From NCBI GenBank assembly GCA_044449065.1, contig JBIOHP010000035.1, forward strand, positions 1 to 31,680: a DNA stretch of 31,680 nucleotides, in the 5' to 3' direction. Below, piece after piece: positions 16,179-23,508 of this stretch. The notes beneath the pieces are model-generated. The model was not told the origin of the DNA. It saw only the letters and a list, made by a program, of their open reading frames with translations, and did not search any database. Made by a program: the position numbers and the translations under genes. How positions within the stretch are numbered: the first letter of the stretch is position 1; every line of letters begins with the position of its first letter. The stretch comes from JBIOHP01 sp044449065. GTDB taxonomy: Bacteria; Bacteroidota; Ignavibacteria; UBA10030; SZUA-254.

Positions 16179-16778
16179 ATGACCAATAAACTCATACTAC
16201 TCGCAGTAGCTGCGTTGCTGTTGTTTTCATCGTCAAAAATGAAAGCGCAGGATACGCCGCCAGCGGCTCTACCCGGTTTCCGGGGAGATTTGATCAAAGA
16301 TATCAATGATGTTGAGAATAAAATCCACGACCTTGCTGATGCGATACCGCAGGAAAAATACGGATGGCGCCCGGGAGATGGCGTTCGCTCAATAAGCGAG
16401 GTCTACATTCATATCGCCGACGCCAATTTTATGTTCCCCACTTTTTTCGGCGCAAAAAAACAGGAGGGGTTGGAGAAGGACATGGAAAAGACTGTCACCG
16501 ATAAAGGCAAAGTTCTTGCCGTTGTGAAACAATCGTTCATCTATTTACGCGAAGCGATAACCAATCTCACCGACGCCGATCTCGATAAGCCGGCAAAAAT
16601 GTTCGGTGAAGAAACAACCGTGCGCGGAGTCCTTCTTACAACTGCAACGCACATGCACGAGCACCTCGGTCAATCAATCGCGTATGCCAGAATGAATCAG
16701 ATCGTTCCCCCGTGGACAGCGGCTGAGCAAGCGGCAGCAAAAGCGAAGAAAGCTAAAAAAGAAGGCGGAGGAAATTAA
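16179..16778 (+). CDS. Exported DinB/DUF664-like four-helix protein
   Basis: This 199-residue protein begins with a signal peptide (MTNKLILLAVAALLLFSSS, cleavage near KAQ at 24). The rest is a four-helix DinB-type bundle with the expected metal histidines: H78 in VYIHIADAN, and H158, H160 and H162 in THMHEHLGQSIAYARM. DinB-family proteins often bind a divalent metal; some are thiol-dependent transferases, but most have no known reaction. The signal peptide is less usual, since many members are cytoplasmic. The C-terminal tail is rich in A and K (AAAKAKKAKKEGGGN) and probably disordered. A good AAGGAG ribosome site lies 7-8 bases before the ATG. Confidence 0.82.
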   Translation: MTNKLILLAVAALLLFSSSKMKAQDTPPAALPGFRGDLIKDINDVENKIHDLADAIPQEKYGWRPGDGVRSISEVYIHIADANFMFPTFFGAKKQEGLEKDMEKTVTDKGKVLAVVKQSFIYLREAITNLTDADLDKPAKMFGEETTVRGVLLTTATHMHEHLGQSIAYARMNQIVPPWTAAEQAAAKAKKAKKEGGGN

Positions 16779-16858
16779 ATAATTCGGATGTATCCATTGG
16801 AGCGAATTAACTTTCGGATCATAGAATGATATAAGGCGAATTTCTCTCTGAAAATAGC

Positions 16859-17641
16859 ATGAACAAATCGTACCGGAAGAGCGGTGGCGGAACATATTTC
16901 ATTATTTTTATTATTCTGCTCGTCGCTCTTTTCCTTTATATCCGTTATCATCATAGAATCCTCCATCCAGTCCAAGGATTTCCTTTGCTTGCAGAGAAGC
17001 CAAAGCCGCAAGAGATAACTTTCCGCGGCTGTCCGCCCGAAGGTGAAGGCGGCGATCCCGAAATGAACAAATTAAAAAACCGTGTGGATGAAGGAAATTA
17101 TCTTCCCGTCGATTTCGATATCCTCGAAGCACTTCCCTGGCCCCCGGAAATAGAAAAGAAGAAACGAATGCTCTGGTCAACAGACGACGATGAGGAAATC
17201 AACCAATATGAAGGGACTCCTGTTGTGGTAGAAGGATATCTCGCCGGCGTGCGCGAGGAGGGTCCTGAATCGCCGAATTGCCGGGGATTGGATCATGAAA
17301 GCCGGGATTATCATATGTGGCTTACCAAAACTGCGGGTTACGATCGTTCAAATTCAATCGTCGTTGAAACGACGCCGCGGGTGCGTCAAAAACATTTTTC
17401 CTGGAAATTACGGTTTCTCAAAGAACTGAGCAACCGTCATGAACAATTTCGCATCAGCGGATGGGTGATGTTAGACCCCGACCATCCCGATCAGGTCGGG
17501 AAAACTCGCGGAACGATTTGGGAAATCCATCCTGTTATGAAGATAGAGGTGAAGCTCCCGTTAGGATGGAAATCACTCGACGACATGGTTCCACCCAATG
17601 GGCAAAGTACTACAGATGATGAAGATATCGACGGCGAGTAA
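16859..17641 (+). CDS. Conserved membrane-anchored protein of unknown function
   Basis: This 260-residue protein has one membrane helix at residues about 12-30 (YFIIFIILLVALFLYIRY), then a proline-rich stretch. Residues about 120-235 look like a compact beta-rich domain: VVVEGYLAGVREEGPESPNC, a histidine-containing YHMWL, later FRISGWVMLDPDHP and GTIWEIHPVMKIEV. 'TxWEIHPV' at the end of such a domain recurs in uncharacterised bacterial proteins and suggests an OB-like fold; I do not know a reaction. The C-terminus is acidic (TTDDEDIDGE). It lies 80 bp after the DinB-like gene and 27 bp before the CoA-binding gene, so the three may be co-transcribed. Confidence 0.7.
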   Translation: MNKSYRKSGGGTYFIIFIILLVALFLYIRYHHRILHPVQGFPLLAEKPKPQEITFRGCPPEGEGGDPEMNKLKNRVDEGNYLPVDFDILEALPWPPEIEKKKRMLWSTDDDEEINQYEGTPVVVEGYLAGVREEGPESPNCRGLDHESRDYHMWLTKTAGYDRSNSIVVETTPRVRQKHFSWKLRFLKELSNRHEQFRISGWVMLDPDHPDQVGKTRGTIWEIHPVMKIEVKLPLGWKSLDDMVPPNGQSTTDDEDIDGE

Positions 17642-17668
17642 ATTTTTCTCCTATCCGGAACTTATAGT

Positions 17669-18085
17669 ATGACCATCCAATCAAATCCTGCAGAATTTAT
17701 CAAACAAAAAACATTTGCGATTATCGGCGCATCACAAAACCGCTCCAAGTACGGGAATATTGTTTACCGGAATTTACGAGCTAAGGGATACAAACTATTT
17801 GCCGTGAATCCGAATACGGGCACGGTAGAAGGCGACCCGTGTTATACCGATATTGCATCACTTCCGGAAATTGTCGATGGAATTGTTACCGTTGTCCCGC
17901 CTTCCGTTACGGAAAAAACTGTCCGCGAAGCATACGCGGCGGGTATTACACGTGTTTGGATGCAGGAAGGTTCTGAATCAGAAGATGCAATTCAGTATTG
18001 CAGGGAACGTGGAATAAACGTTGTGTACGATCAATGCATCATGGTAGTCACAAACTATGCGAGCTTAACAGACAGAGCTGAATAG
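17669..18085 (+). CDS. CoA-binding (YccU-type) Rossmann protein
   Basis: This 138-residue protein is a single CoA_binding_2 domain. The nucleotide loop is FAIIGASQNRSKYGN (residues about 16-30), followed by LRAKGYKLFAVNP at about 38-50. YTDIASLPEIVDGIVTVVPP and the late WMQEGSESEDA and VVYDQCIMV match YccU-like proteins, which bind CoA in vitro but have no known enzymatic role. Length equals the family norm. It ends 3 bp before the convergent symporter gene, leaving no room for a separate terminator between them. Confidence 0.9.
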   Translation: MTIQSNPAEFIKQKTFAIIGASQNRSKYGNIVYRNLRAKGYKLFAVNPNTGTVEGDPCYTDIASLPEIVDGIVTVVPPSVTEKTVREAYAAGITRVWMQEGSESEDAIQYCRERGINVVYDQCIMVVTNYASLTDRAE

Positions 18086-18088
18086 AAT

Positions 18089-19507
18089 TCAAATCAATTT
18101 ATTCAGTTGACTCACTCTTCCCACTCCCCAAATAATCATTGCCGCCAATAAACCGGGATACATCGGCTCGATACTCAGAGGATAACTTCCCCCGGCATTA
18201 CCAACATGCCCTGCAATCAACCAACTCGTCGATGTCAGCCACCCAAGAAGCATCGCAGCGAAAGCGTAACCGGATGATATTGTTAACTTGTCGTAATAAC
18301 TTGCCACCAGTGGTATAAGGAGTCCCGGAATCACCACAGTTCCAATTGTGTACCACTCCTGAATAACGCTTGGAATCGCAAGCCCAATGACGATGGAAGC
18401 ACTGAATGAAACCATCAGGCAAACCTGTGTATAGAGCGTAACTTTCCGATTAACCTCGGCAAGCGGCAGGGATAAATCCCCCCTCAACCGCAGGATGATG
18501 TCTCTTCCCAGCGTTTGGGCGGACACAAACGCAAGGGCATTCAACGATGACATGATTGTTGCAATCATGCCGACAAAAAATAGACCTTTTGCAATCGAAG
18601 GGAGAACCGTTTCAGCAAGCATGGGATATGCCATAACGGGATTTGCAAGATGCGGCAGAACCGCGCGCGAATATAATCCCGCTGAAGCCGTCATAAAATC
18701 GAATCCAAACCAAAATATTATTGAGACCAGCACGCCGCGCTGCGCGGTTGCGCCGTCCTTCGCTGCATAACAACGCTGGTGAAACGGGGGATCGACCAGA
18801 GTCCATAACGCAATAAAAAACCACACAAGAATGTACTGGATGGAATTTCCCCCGTGCCATGTAAGATGAAGAGGCGGCAGGTGTGTTTTTAAAAAATCAT
18901 ACCCGCCATATGTTGTATAACAATACGGAAGAATCACTGCGAAACCGATAAACATGATAATAAATTCGAACACATCCGTATGAACATCCGATCTGAAGCC
19001 GCCCAGGTACAGATAGGAAACGGCAACAATCGATGTGACAATCAGACACACAAGCATGCTCCATCCGAAGATCATCTGCAAGAAAATACTTAACATCAGC
19101 ACATAGGGTGCGGGAGTCATGAGAATAAATGTTAGCAAGGAACCGAGAATTGCGGTTTTCCGGTCGTATGCCGCTTCCAACTTATCCGGGATTGAATAAA
19201 GATTCGTCGCGCGGATCCTTTTGGCGAGGAGAAATGCAAACACTGCCGCAAAAATATAATAGGGCAATCCCTGCGTCACCCAATTGGAAATTCCATACCG
19301 GTAAGAGAACTCACCAACGCCTAATATTCCACCGTACCACGATGAAACCAGCGTCATGACGAATATGGGGAGCGTCAGCGAGCGTCCTGCGAGGAGAAAA
19401 TCTTCTTCCGAGGAAACAGTGCGCCTCGCAGCGCGGAAACCGATATAAACAACGCTGATAAAGTAAATAAATATGACTGTGATATCAGCGGGTGAGAGAT
19501 GAATCAT
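18089..19507 (-). CDS. Sodium:solute symporter (SSS family), candidate thiamin-locus transporter
   Basis: This 472-residue inner-membrane protein has about 13 hydrophobic helices and the SSS layout. Helix 1 starts after a short N-terminus, EEDFLLAGRSLTLP (about 34-47) is the usual loop after it, and GGFRSDVHTDVFEFIIMF (about 169-186) is the family's (G)G(L/F)xxxxxTDxxQ-type region with F in place of Q. Later come WTLVDPPFHQRCYAAKD and GMIATIMSSLNALAFVSAQT. It should import a small solute with sodium. It follows thiN on the same strand, 250 bp away, at the end of a TPP-riboswitch locus, so thiamin or a precursor is a reasonable candidate; the substrate cannot be read from the sequence. Confidence 0.88.
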   Translation of the reverse strand: MIHLSPADITVIFIYFISVVYIGFRAARRTVSSEEDFLLAGRSLTLPIFVMTLVSSWYGGILGVGEFSYRYGISNWVTQGLPYYIFAAVFAFLLAKRIRATNLYSIPDKLEAAYDRKTAILGSLLTFILMTPAPYVLMLSIFLQMIFGWSMLVCLIVTSIVAVSYLYLGGFRSDVHTDVFEFIIMFIGFAVILPYCYTTYGGYDFLKTHLPPLHLTWHGGNSIQYILVWFFIALWTLVDPPFHQRCYAAKDGATAQRGVLVSIIFWFGFDFMTASAGLYSRAVLPHLANPVMAYPMLAETVLPSIAKGLFFVGMIATIMSSLNALAFVSAQTLGRDIILRLRGDLSLPLAEVNRKVTLYTQVCLMVSFSASIVIGLAIPSVIQEWYTIGTVVIPGLLIPLVASYYDKLTISSGYAFAAMLLGWLTSTSWLIAGHVGNAGGSYPLSIEPMYPGLLAAMIIWGVGRVSQLNKLI

Positions 19508-19566
19508 ATCAAATCACATATCATACTTTGCATGGAAAACAATAGAGGAATACCCTCAAGAAAACC

Positions 19567-19626
19567 TTGTACAACAAAGCGCCAGCTTTGTTGAGTATTT
19601 CAGCAAAGCAGCGCTTTGCTGTACAA
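19567..19626. repeat. 60-bp paired-hairpin element between thiN and the symporter gene
   Basis: Outer arms TTGTA and TACAA enclose two perfect 9-bp hairpins: CAACAAAGC/GCTTTGTTG (19572-19593) and CAGCAAAGC/GCTTTGCTG (19601-19621). The two hairpins are near copies of each other. Drawn as RNA or a cruciform this is a three-way junction. It could interrupt or modulate transcription from thiN into the symporter gene. Confidence 0.7.
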
Positions 19627-19757
19627 AAACCCACCGAAATAATGATTGGTAAAATTTCAGAACTCTCTCCAGGTTGATTAGCAACATATTTACTTAATCG
19701 CAAGGCAGGTAAAACAATTATTCAAAATATATGCGTACCAGAACATTAGATAGAACA

Positions 19758-20390
19758 CTACAACTTGTTCGTGTCATGAAACCTATACAACAACAGCGTC
19801 CCTTTTTTCACAGTAATCGTTATGCTCGACGCCGTTGCGCAATTACTGATACCCTCTCTGTACCCAAGCTCAAGAATCTCATTCTTCAAAGGATATTGCA
19901 GATTGGTTGTTGTGATTCCTTCGCATCGTTCGAGTGGAATCAGGGAAATTTTCTCGTCGCGTTTCGTTTTCAATATCGTTTTTCTGCCGATATCCGTTAC
20001 GATGCCAACCGTATCGATAAATCGCAATAGTATCTTATTGCGAAATTTTTTAAAACATCCCAATCCGCCGGTTGAATGGTCAATCCTTGTTCCTGTTGCC
20101 CCGACAATATCTGCCGAGGTAATTTTTCTCATTAGGCAATAACTAATGGCTTTTTCCAGATCGGTGCTGTATTGATCAGGAATATGCATGATTTCCACAT
20201 TCCGGAAATATCTCCTGGTTGCCGGAGTAATCGAATCGAGATCACCGAGAATGATATCCGGCTTAATCCCTAATCTCCGCGCATGATTCGATCCCCCATC
20301 AGCGCATACGATGCAATCTGACGAACGTGCGATTGCGCGGAGAAGATTTTTACCCGGCAGTGTGCCATTTGCTATGATGAGCGCTTTCAT
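19758..20390 (-). CDS. thiN: Thiamin pyrophosphokinase
   Basis: This 210-residue enzyme transfers pyrophosphate from ATP to thiamin, giving TPP. Motifs in order: ADGGSNHARRLGIKPD (about 30-45), GDLDS (49-53, metal and nucleotide binding), DQYSTDLEKA (72-81), GATGTRIDHSTG (about 97-108) and a late GISNCA region in the beta-sandwich C-terminal domain. Length matches the bacterial TPK family. It lies 31 bases downstream of the TonB-dependent receptor gene and so under the TPP riboswitch. No de novo thiamin genes are in the window, so the unit looks like salvage: take up thiamin, then pyrophosphorylate it. Confidence 0.93.
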   Translation of the reverse strand: MKALIIANGTLPGKNLLRAIARSSDCIVCADGGSNHARRLGIKPDIILGDLDSITPATRRYFRNVEIMHIPDQYSTDLEKAISYCLMRKITSADIVGATGTRIDHSTGGLGCFKKFRNKILLRFIDTVGIVTDIGRKTILKTKRDEKISLIPLERCEGITTTNLQYPLKNEILELGYREGISNCATASSITITVKKGTLLLYRFHDTNKL

Positions 20391-20421
20391 ATATCAACAA
20401 CGATAGATAAATTTGAAATAA

Positions 20422-22692
20422 TTATAAAGAAGTCGTTAAGCCGATGACGTAATTTCTTTCCGCTGCGGGGAAAAACTCTTCGCCGATACCGGTATTGAAA
20501 TACAACGTGTTAAAAATATTACGCACTTCTCCCCTGATCGTGAATTGCGTATTTAAAACGACCGGAAGTTTGTAAGATACCTCGCTATTGAATACAACAT
20601 ATGAGGGATTCATGTTTACTTTAGCGGGATCGGTGTAAAATGCCCCGATATATCTCATTGCTAGTGAAAGAGTCAAAAGACTATCGCGATAATTTCCCCT
20701 CAGATTTCCGAGCGCATCGGGGAAGCCGGCAATGGGATTGTGATCGTATAAGTAAACACCGCTCGTATCTTCAATTCGGTAATGAATTAATTTATTTGAT
20801 GACAGCGAATAATTTCCGCTTACGCTGAACATTTCATTGAGGGCTATTGTCCCGTCTAATTCTATCCCCACGTGGCGAGAACGGTCGGCGTTGCTTGTGA
20901 GGGGTTGCCCATAAATATCCTGGCGGCCGTTATCTACAAGCTCGTCGGTAAATTCCATCCAATAGATATTTGCCGTAAGCCGGTTTCTTCCCTCCCTGAA
21001 ACCTGTGCCGAGCTCAAAATCCAGGAGATGTTCCGGCTGAGCAATCGGCTTTGTGAAATCATATTTTCCGGAGTTACCAACTGCAAACTGCGGGGTAGAC
21101 CCGCCGTAGGAATTTTCCGCGTAGTAAATATCTGTTAGTTTCGGTTCCCGTGAGGTATACGCTATCGAAACGTAGCCGTTCCATCGATCATCGAAATTGT
21201 AGTTGGCGCCCAGGCGCGGATTTACGAAGAAATACGGAACGGTAAAATCATACGAGACGAAATTTCCGTTGGCGTCGAGATATGGTTTCTCGTTTGCAAT
21301 GCCATATTTATTATAAGAGAATTGCACATCCGACATGATGTTCAACTGCTGCTGTGGATGATAGATATTATGGATATAGAATGAGGCAATATCCTTCGAA
21401 CCGTTAAATTCATAAAAATGATAATCAGGATCAAACCCCGCAGGCAATCCTTCGGCATATTGGATCTTTCCCCAATGCGTCGACCGGTGAATCCTGATCT
21501 CCGCGCCAAGCGTGAGACTATTGAAATCGGTCTCGGTTACAAACCGCGGCAGCCAGCCCCATTGTTTATTTCCCACAAAACCACGCACGAGGGCATTGCC
21601 CGGGTTGGCGGTCGCAGGAATTCCATACCGGTAGCCGATCCGGAATGCGGACGTATCGCCCCACGACGCGTCATAATCGAAATAACCGTCGCCCTGGATG
21701 AGAAACAATGTGTTATAGAGCGTCTGTGTGGATGAAAGACGGTATTCATTCAATAACTCATAGTGCGGCTGGGAATAATATTCTGTCTCTTGCGTTCGGC
21801 GCATTGTACCGCTGAACACTCCGGAAGTATCCACCCAACCGGAAAAATTTTGCCTCCGTAATTTCAAATCGCTTTTTGCAGAAAACGGAAGACCTGTATA
21901 CGCCAGCCCATCGGTGATCGGTCCGCCAAAAAAATGGAATCGAGTAGTCATATCTTTGTCGAATCGCACGGCGCCAAGAAAATACGAATTCAAATTTGTC
22001 CATGAATTCACCCGGTACCCGTCGCTGAGTATCTGACCGAGCCGCCCGTAAAGCATATACTGCTGGTTAATTAAACCCGAATTGATCGTTGTGGTGTATT
22101 TCCGGGTATTCAATGAAATGGATCTGCTGCTATCGCCAAACTCCTGAAATCCGAACATTGTTTCAAATGTAACTCCCGGTTTTCTGCTGAACGGGTCGGT
22201 CACCAAATTGATCGAACCGCCGATTGCCGGCGGACCGTAAAATGCGCTTCCCGCTCCGCGCTGAACCTGAATATCATCGGTGCTTGCGGTGAGATCGGGA
22301 AAATCAATCCAGTACACGTTATGTTCTTCCGGATCGTTCTGGGGAATGCCGTTGACCATAACCGAGACTCTGCTCTGATCGAATCCCCGCAGTTTTAAGT
22401 AGCTGTAACCGATACCGTTGCCGTTCTCAGAATAAAACATTGCAGAGGGCATTTCGGATAAGAGGACGGGTATATCCTGAACGGAATACCGGTCGTTAAT
22501 ATTTTGCTGTGAAAAATTTGAAAATGTTGCAGGCGTGGCGCATTCCACCGCGCGCGTCGCGGTGACGGTTACGGGTGACAGCGTGAAAACAGTGTCTTCC
22601 CCGTTTTGTTTTCTCTCAGAATTATTTTGCGCAAGTAAATTGGGTCCGGTGAAAAATAGTATCGAACAAATTATTAGTACAAAAGGTCGCAT
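20422..22692 (-). CDS. TonB-dependent outer-membrane receptor, predicted thiamin uptake
   Basis: This receptor is 756 residues from the preferred start. The ATG at 22692 has GGAG 7 bases upstream and begins directly with the signal peptide (RPFVLIICSILFFTG, cleavage near LLAQ). A start at 22728 is open but would add 12 residues and lies inside the attenuator. DTVFTLSPVTVTATR near residue 35 is TonB-box-like. A plug domain follows (SYLKLRGFDQSRVSVMVNGI, QVQRGAGSAFYGPPAIGGSI), then a 22-strand-type barrel to the C-terminus. A TPP riboswitch in its leader and thiN downstream identify it as an OMR1-like receptor for thiamin or its phosphates, by context; barrel sequence alone does not show the ligand. 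Confidence 0.92.
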   Translation of the reverse strand: MRPFVLIICSILFFTGPNLLAQNNSERKQNGEDTVFTLSPVTVTATRAVECATPATFSNFSQQNINDRYSVQDIPVLLSEMPSAMFYSENGNGIGYSYLKLRGFDQSRVSVMVNGIPQNDPEEHNVYWIDFPDLTASTDDIQVQRGAGSAFYGPPAIGGSINLVTDPFSRKPGVTFETMFGFQEFGDSSRSISLNTRKYTTTINSGLINQQYMLYGRLGQILSDGYRVNSWTNLNSYFLGAVRFDKDMTTRFHFFGGPITDGLAYTGLPFSAKSDLKLRRQNFSGWVDTSGVFSGTMRRTQETEYYSQPHYELLNEYRLSSTQTLYNTLFLIQGDGYFDYDASWGDTSAFRIGYRYGIPATANPGNALVRGFVGNKQWGWLPRFVTETDFNSLTLGAEIRIHRSTHWGKIQYAEGLPAGFDPDYHFYEFNGSKDIASFYIHNIYHPQQQLNIMSDVQFSYNKYGIANEKPYLDANGNFVSYDFTVPYFFVNPRLGANYNFDDRWNGYVSIAYTSREPKLTDIYYAENSYGGSTPQFAVGNSGKYDFTKPIAQPEHLLDFELGTGFREGRNRLTANIYWMEFTDELVDNGRQDIYGQPLTSNADRSRHVGIELDGTIALNEMFSVSGNYSLSSNKLIHYRIEDTSGVYLYDHNPIAGFPDALGNLRGNYRDSLLTLSLAMRYIGAFYTDPAKVNMNPSYVVFNSEVSYKLPVVLNTQFTIRGEVRNIFNTLYFNTGIGEEFFPAAERNYVIGLTTSL

Positions 22693-22719
22693 TCTAAAAC
22701 TCCATTGATCCGTTGAACA

Positions 22720-22767
22720 TAAAAACAAGACGCCGTTTCCTGACTGCGAGAGATTCAGAAAAACGGC
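22720..22767 (-). terminator. Riboswitch attenuator (terminator hairpin)
   Basis: On the minus strand GCCGTTTTTCTGA (22767-22755) pairs with TCAGGAAACGGC (22743-22732) around an 11-base loop, and GTCTTGTTTTT follows as the T-run. The competing antiterminator would pair AAACGG (22792-22787), which holds the 3' side of riboswitch stem P1, with CCGTTT of the terminator's left arm. Bound TPP should therefore favour termination. Confidence 0.7.
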
Positions 22768-22787
22768 TGCGGAACAATGTGTCTTTC

Positions 22788-22868
22788 CGTTTCCCTACGC
22801 CGGCATTACCCGGATCAGGTTTATAGGGTGTATTCTCAGTCCCTGTTTTTTCAGGAACACCCCTAACG
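22788..22868 (-). ncRNA. TPP (THI-box) riboswitch
   Basis: The minus strand carries the conserved aptamer parts in order: GGGGTG (near 22860), ACTGAGAATACACCC (the CTGAGA core), ACCTGATCCGGGTAATGCC and GGCGTAGGGA. P1 closes with CGTT/AACG at the two ends, and the variable P3-type arm is short. This is an intact TPP aptamer in the leader of the receptor gene, and it controls the receptor and thiN. Confidence 0.95.
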
Positions 22869-22879
22869 GTGCTATAGTG

Positions 22880-22908
22880 AATATAACGGATTGAGGGAGG
22901 AAAGGCAA
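22880..22908 (-). promoter_or_regulatory. Predicted promoter of the thiamin operon
   Basis: On the minus strand TTGCCT (22908-22903) and TATATT (22885-22880) are spaced by exactly 17 bases. Transcription would start at about 22874, just before the riboswitch begins at 22868. The position supports the call. The -35 box is only a partial match, and Bacteroidota sigma factors often prefer other sequences. Confidence 0.45.
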
Positions 22909-22995
22909 ATTAAAAAACTTGCATGATTACTCTCAACGACCTATATTGACACAATAAAAACTAAAATTTCACCGTAAAATCATCATTTCATCAAC

Positions 22996-23508
22996 ATGCG
23001 GCATTTACAGGTCTCGATAATCGGCGATGCGGATGCAACTCCGCGGGCATGCGCTCTGGCTGAAAAAATCGGCGCAATGTTTGCCGGACACGGTATAACA
23101 GTCGTCACCGGCGGACGCGGCGGCATAATGGAAGCTGCGAATCGCGGCGCAGTAAAAGCGGGCGGAATAACTATCGGGATTATTCCGGGGCATGATATTT
23201 CAAAGGCGAATGAATGGTGCACGGTTGTTATCCCTACCGATTTAGGCCAAGCCCGGAATGTCCTAACAGCATTGGCGGGAGATGCTGTCATCGTGCTGGG
23301 CGGCGGTGCCGGCACGCTTTCCGAAATCGCATTTGCATGGATGTACAACAAACCGATTTTGACGATGAAAGGACTCAGCGGCTGGTCGGAAAAATTAGGC
23401 GACACGGTTATCGATCACCGGCGGACAGATCCCATTATCGTTTGCAATGATATTGTCGATCTCGAAAAAACTATCCTGTCGATTTGCGAAGGAATTCGTC
23501 CCGCATGA
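22996..23508 (+). CDS. TIGR00725/LOG-like Rossmann protein
   Basis: This 170-residue protein is of the SLOG/'lysine decarboxylase-like' superfamily, TIGR00725 branch. Motifs: VSIIGDADATP at the start, VVTGGRGGIMEAANRGA (about 36-52), where LOG enzymes have GGxxGLM, and VIVLGGGAGTLSEIAFAW (about 98-115), where LOG has PGGxGTxxE. The key glutamate of GTLSE is kept, but the first G is not preceded by P as in cytokinin phosphoribohydrolases. Members may bind nucleotides or cofactors; no reaction is firmly assigned. Its stop overlaps the next gene's start as ATGA, so the pair is translationally coupled. Confidence 0.88.
   Translation: MRHLQVSIIGDADATPRACALAEKIGAMFAGHGITVVTGGRGGIMEAANRGAVKAGGITIGIIPGHDISKANEWCTVVIPTDLGQARNVLTALAGDAVIVLGGGAGTLSEIAFAWMYNKPILTMKGLSGWSEKLGDTVIDHRRTDPIIVCNDIVDLEKTILSICEGIRPA

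Noticed and set aside
22692..22728. Upstream start (22728) for the TonB-dependent receptor
   Set aside because: It falls at the attenuator and adds 12 residues before the signal peptide, while the ATG at 22692 has a GGAG site at ideal spacing.
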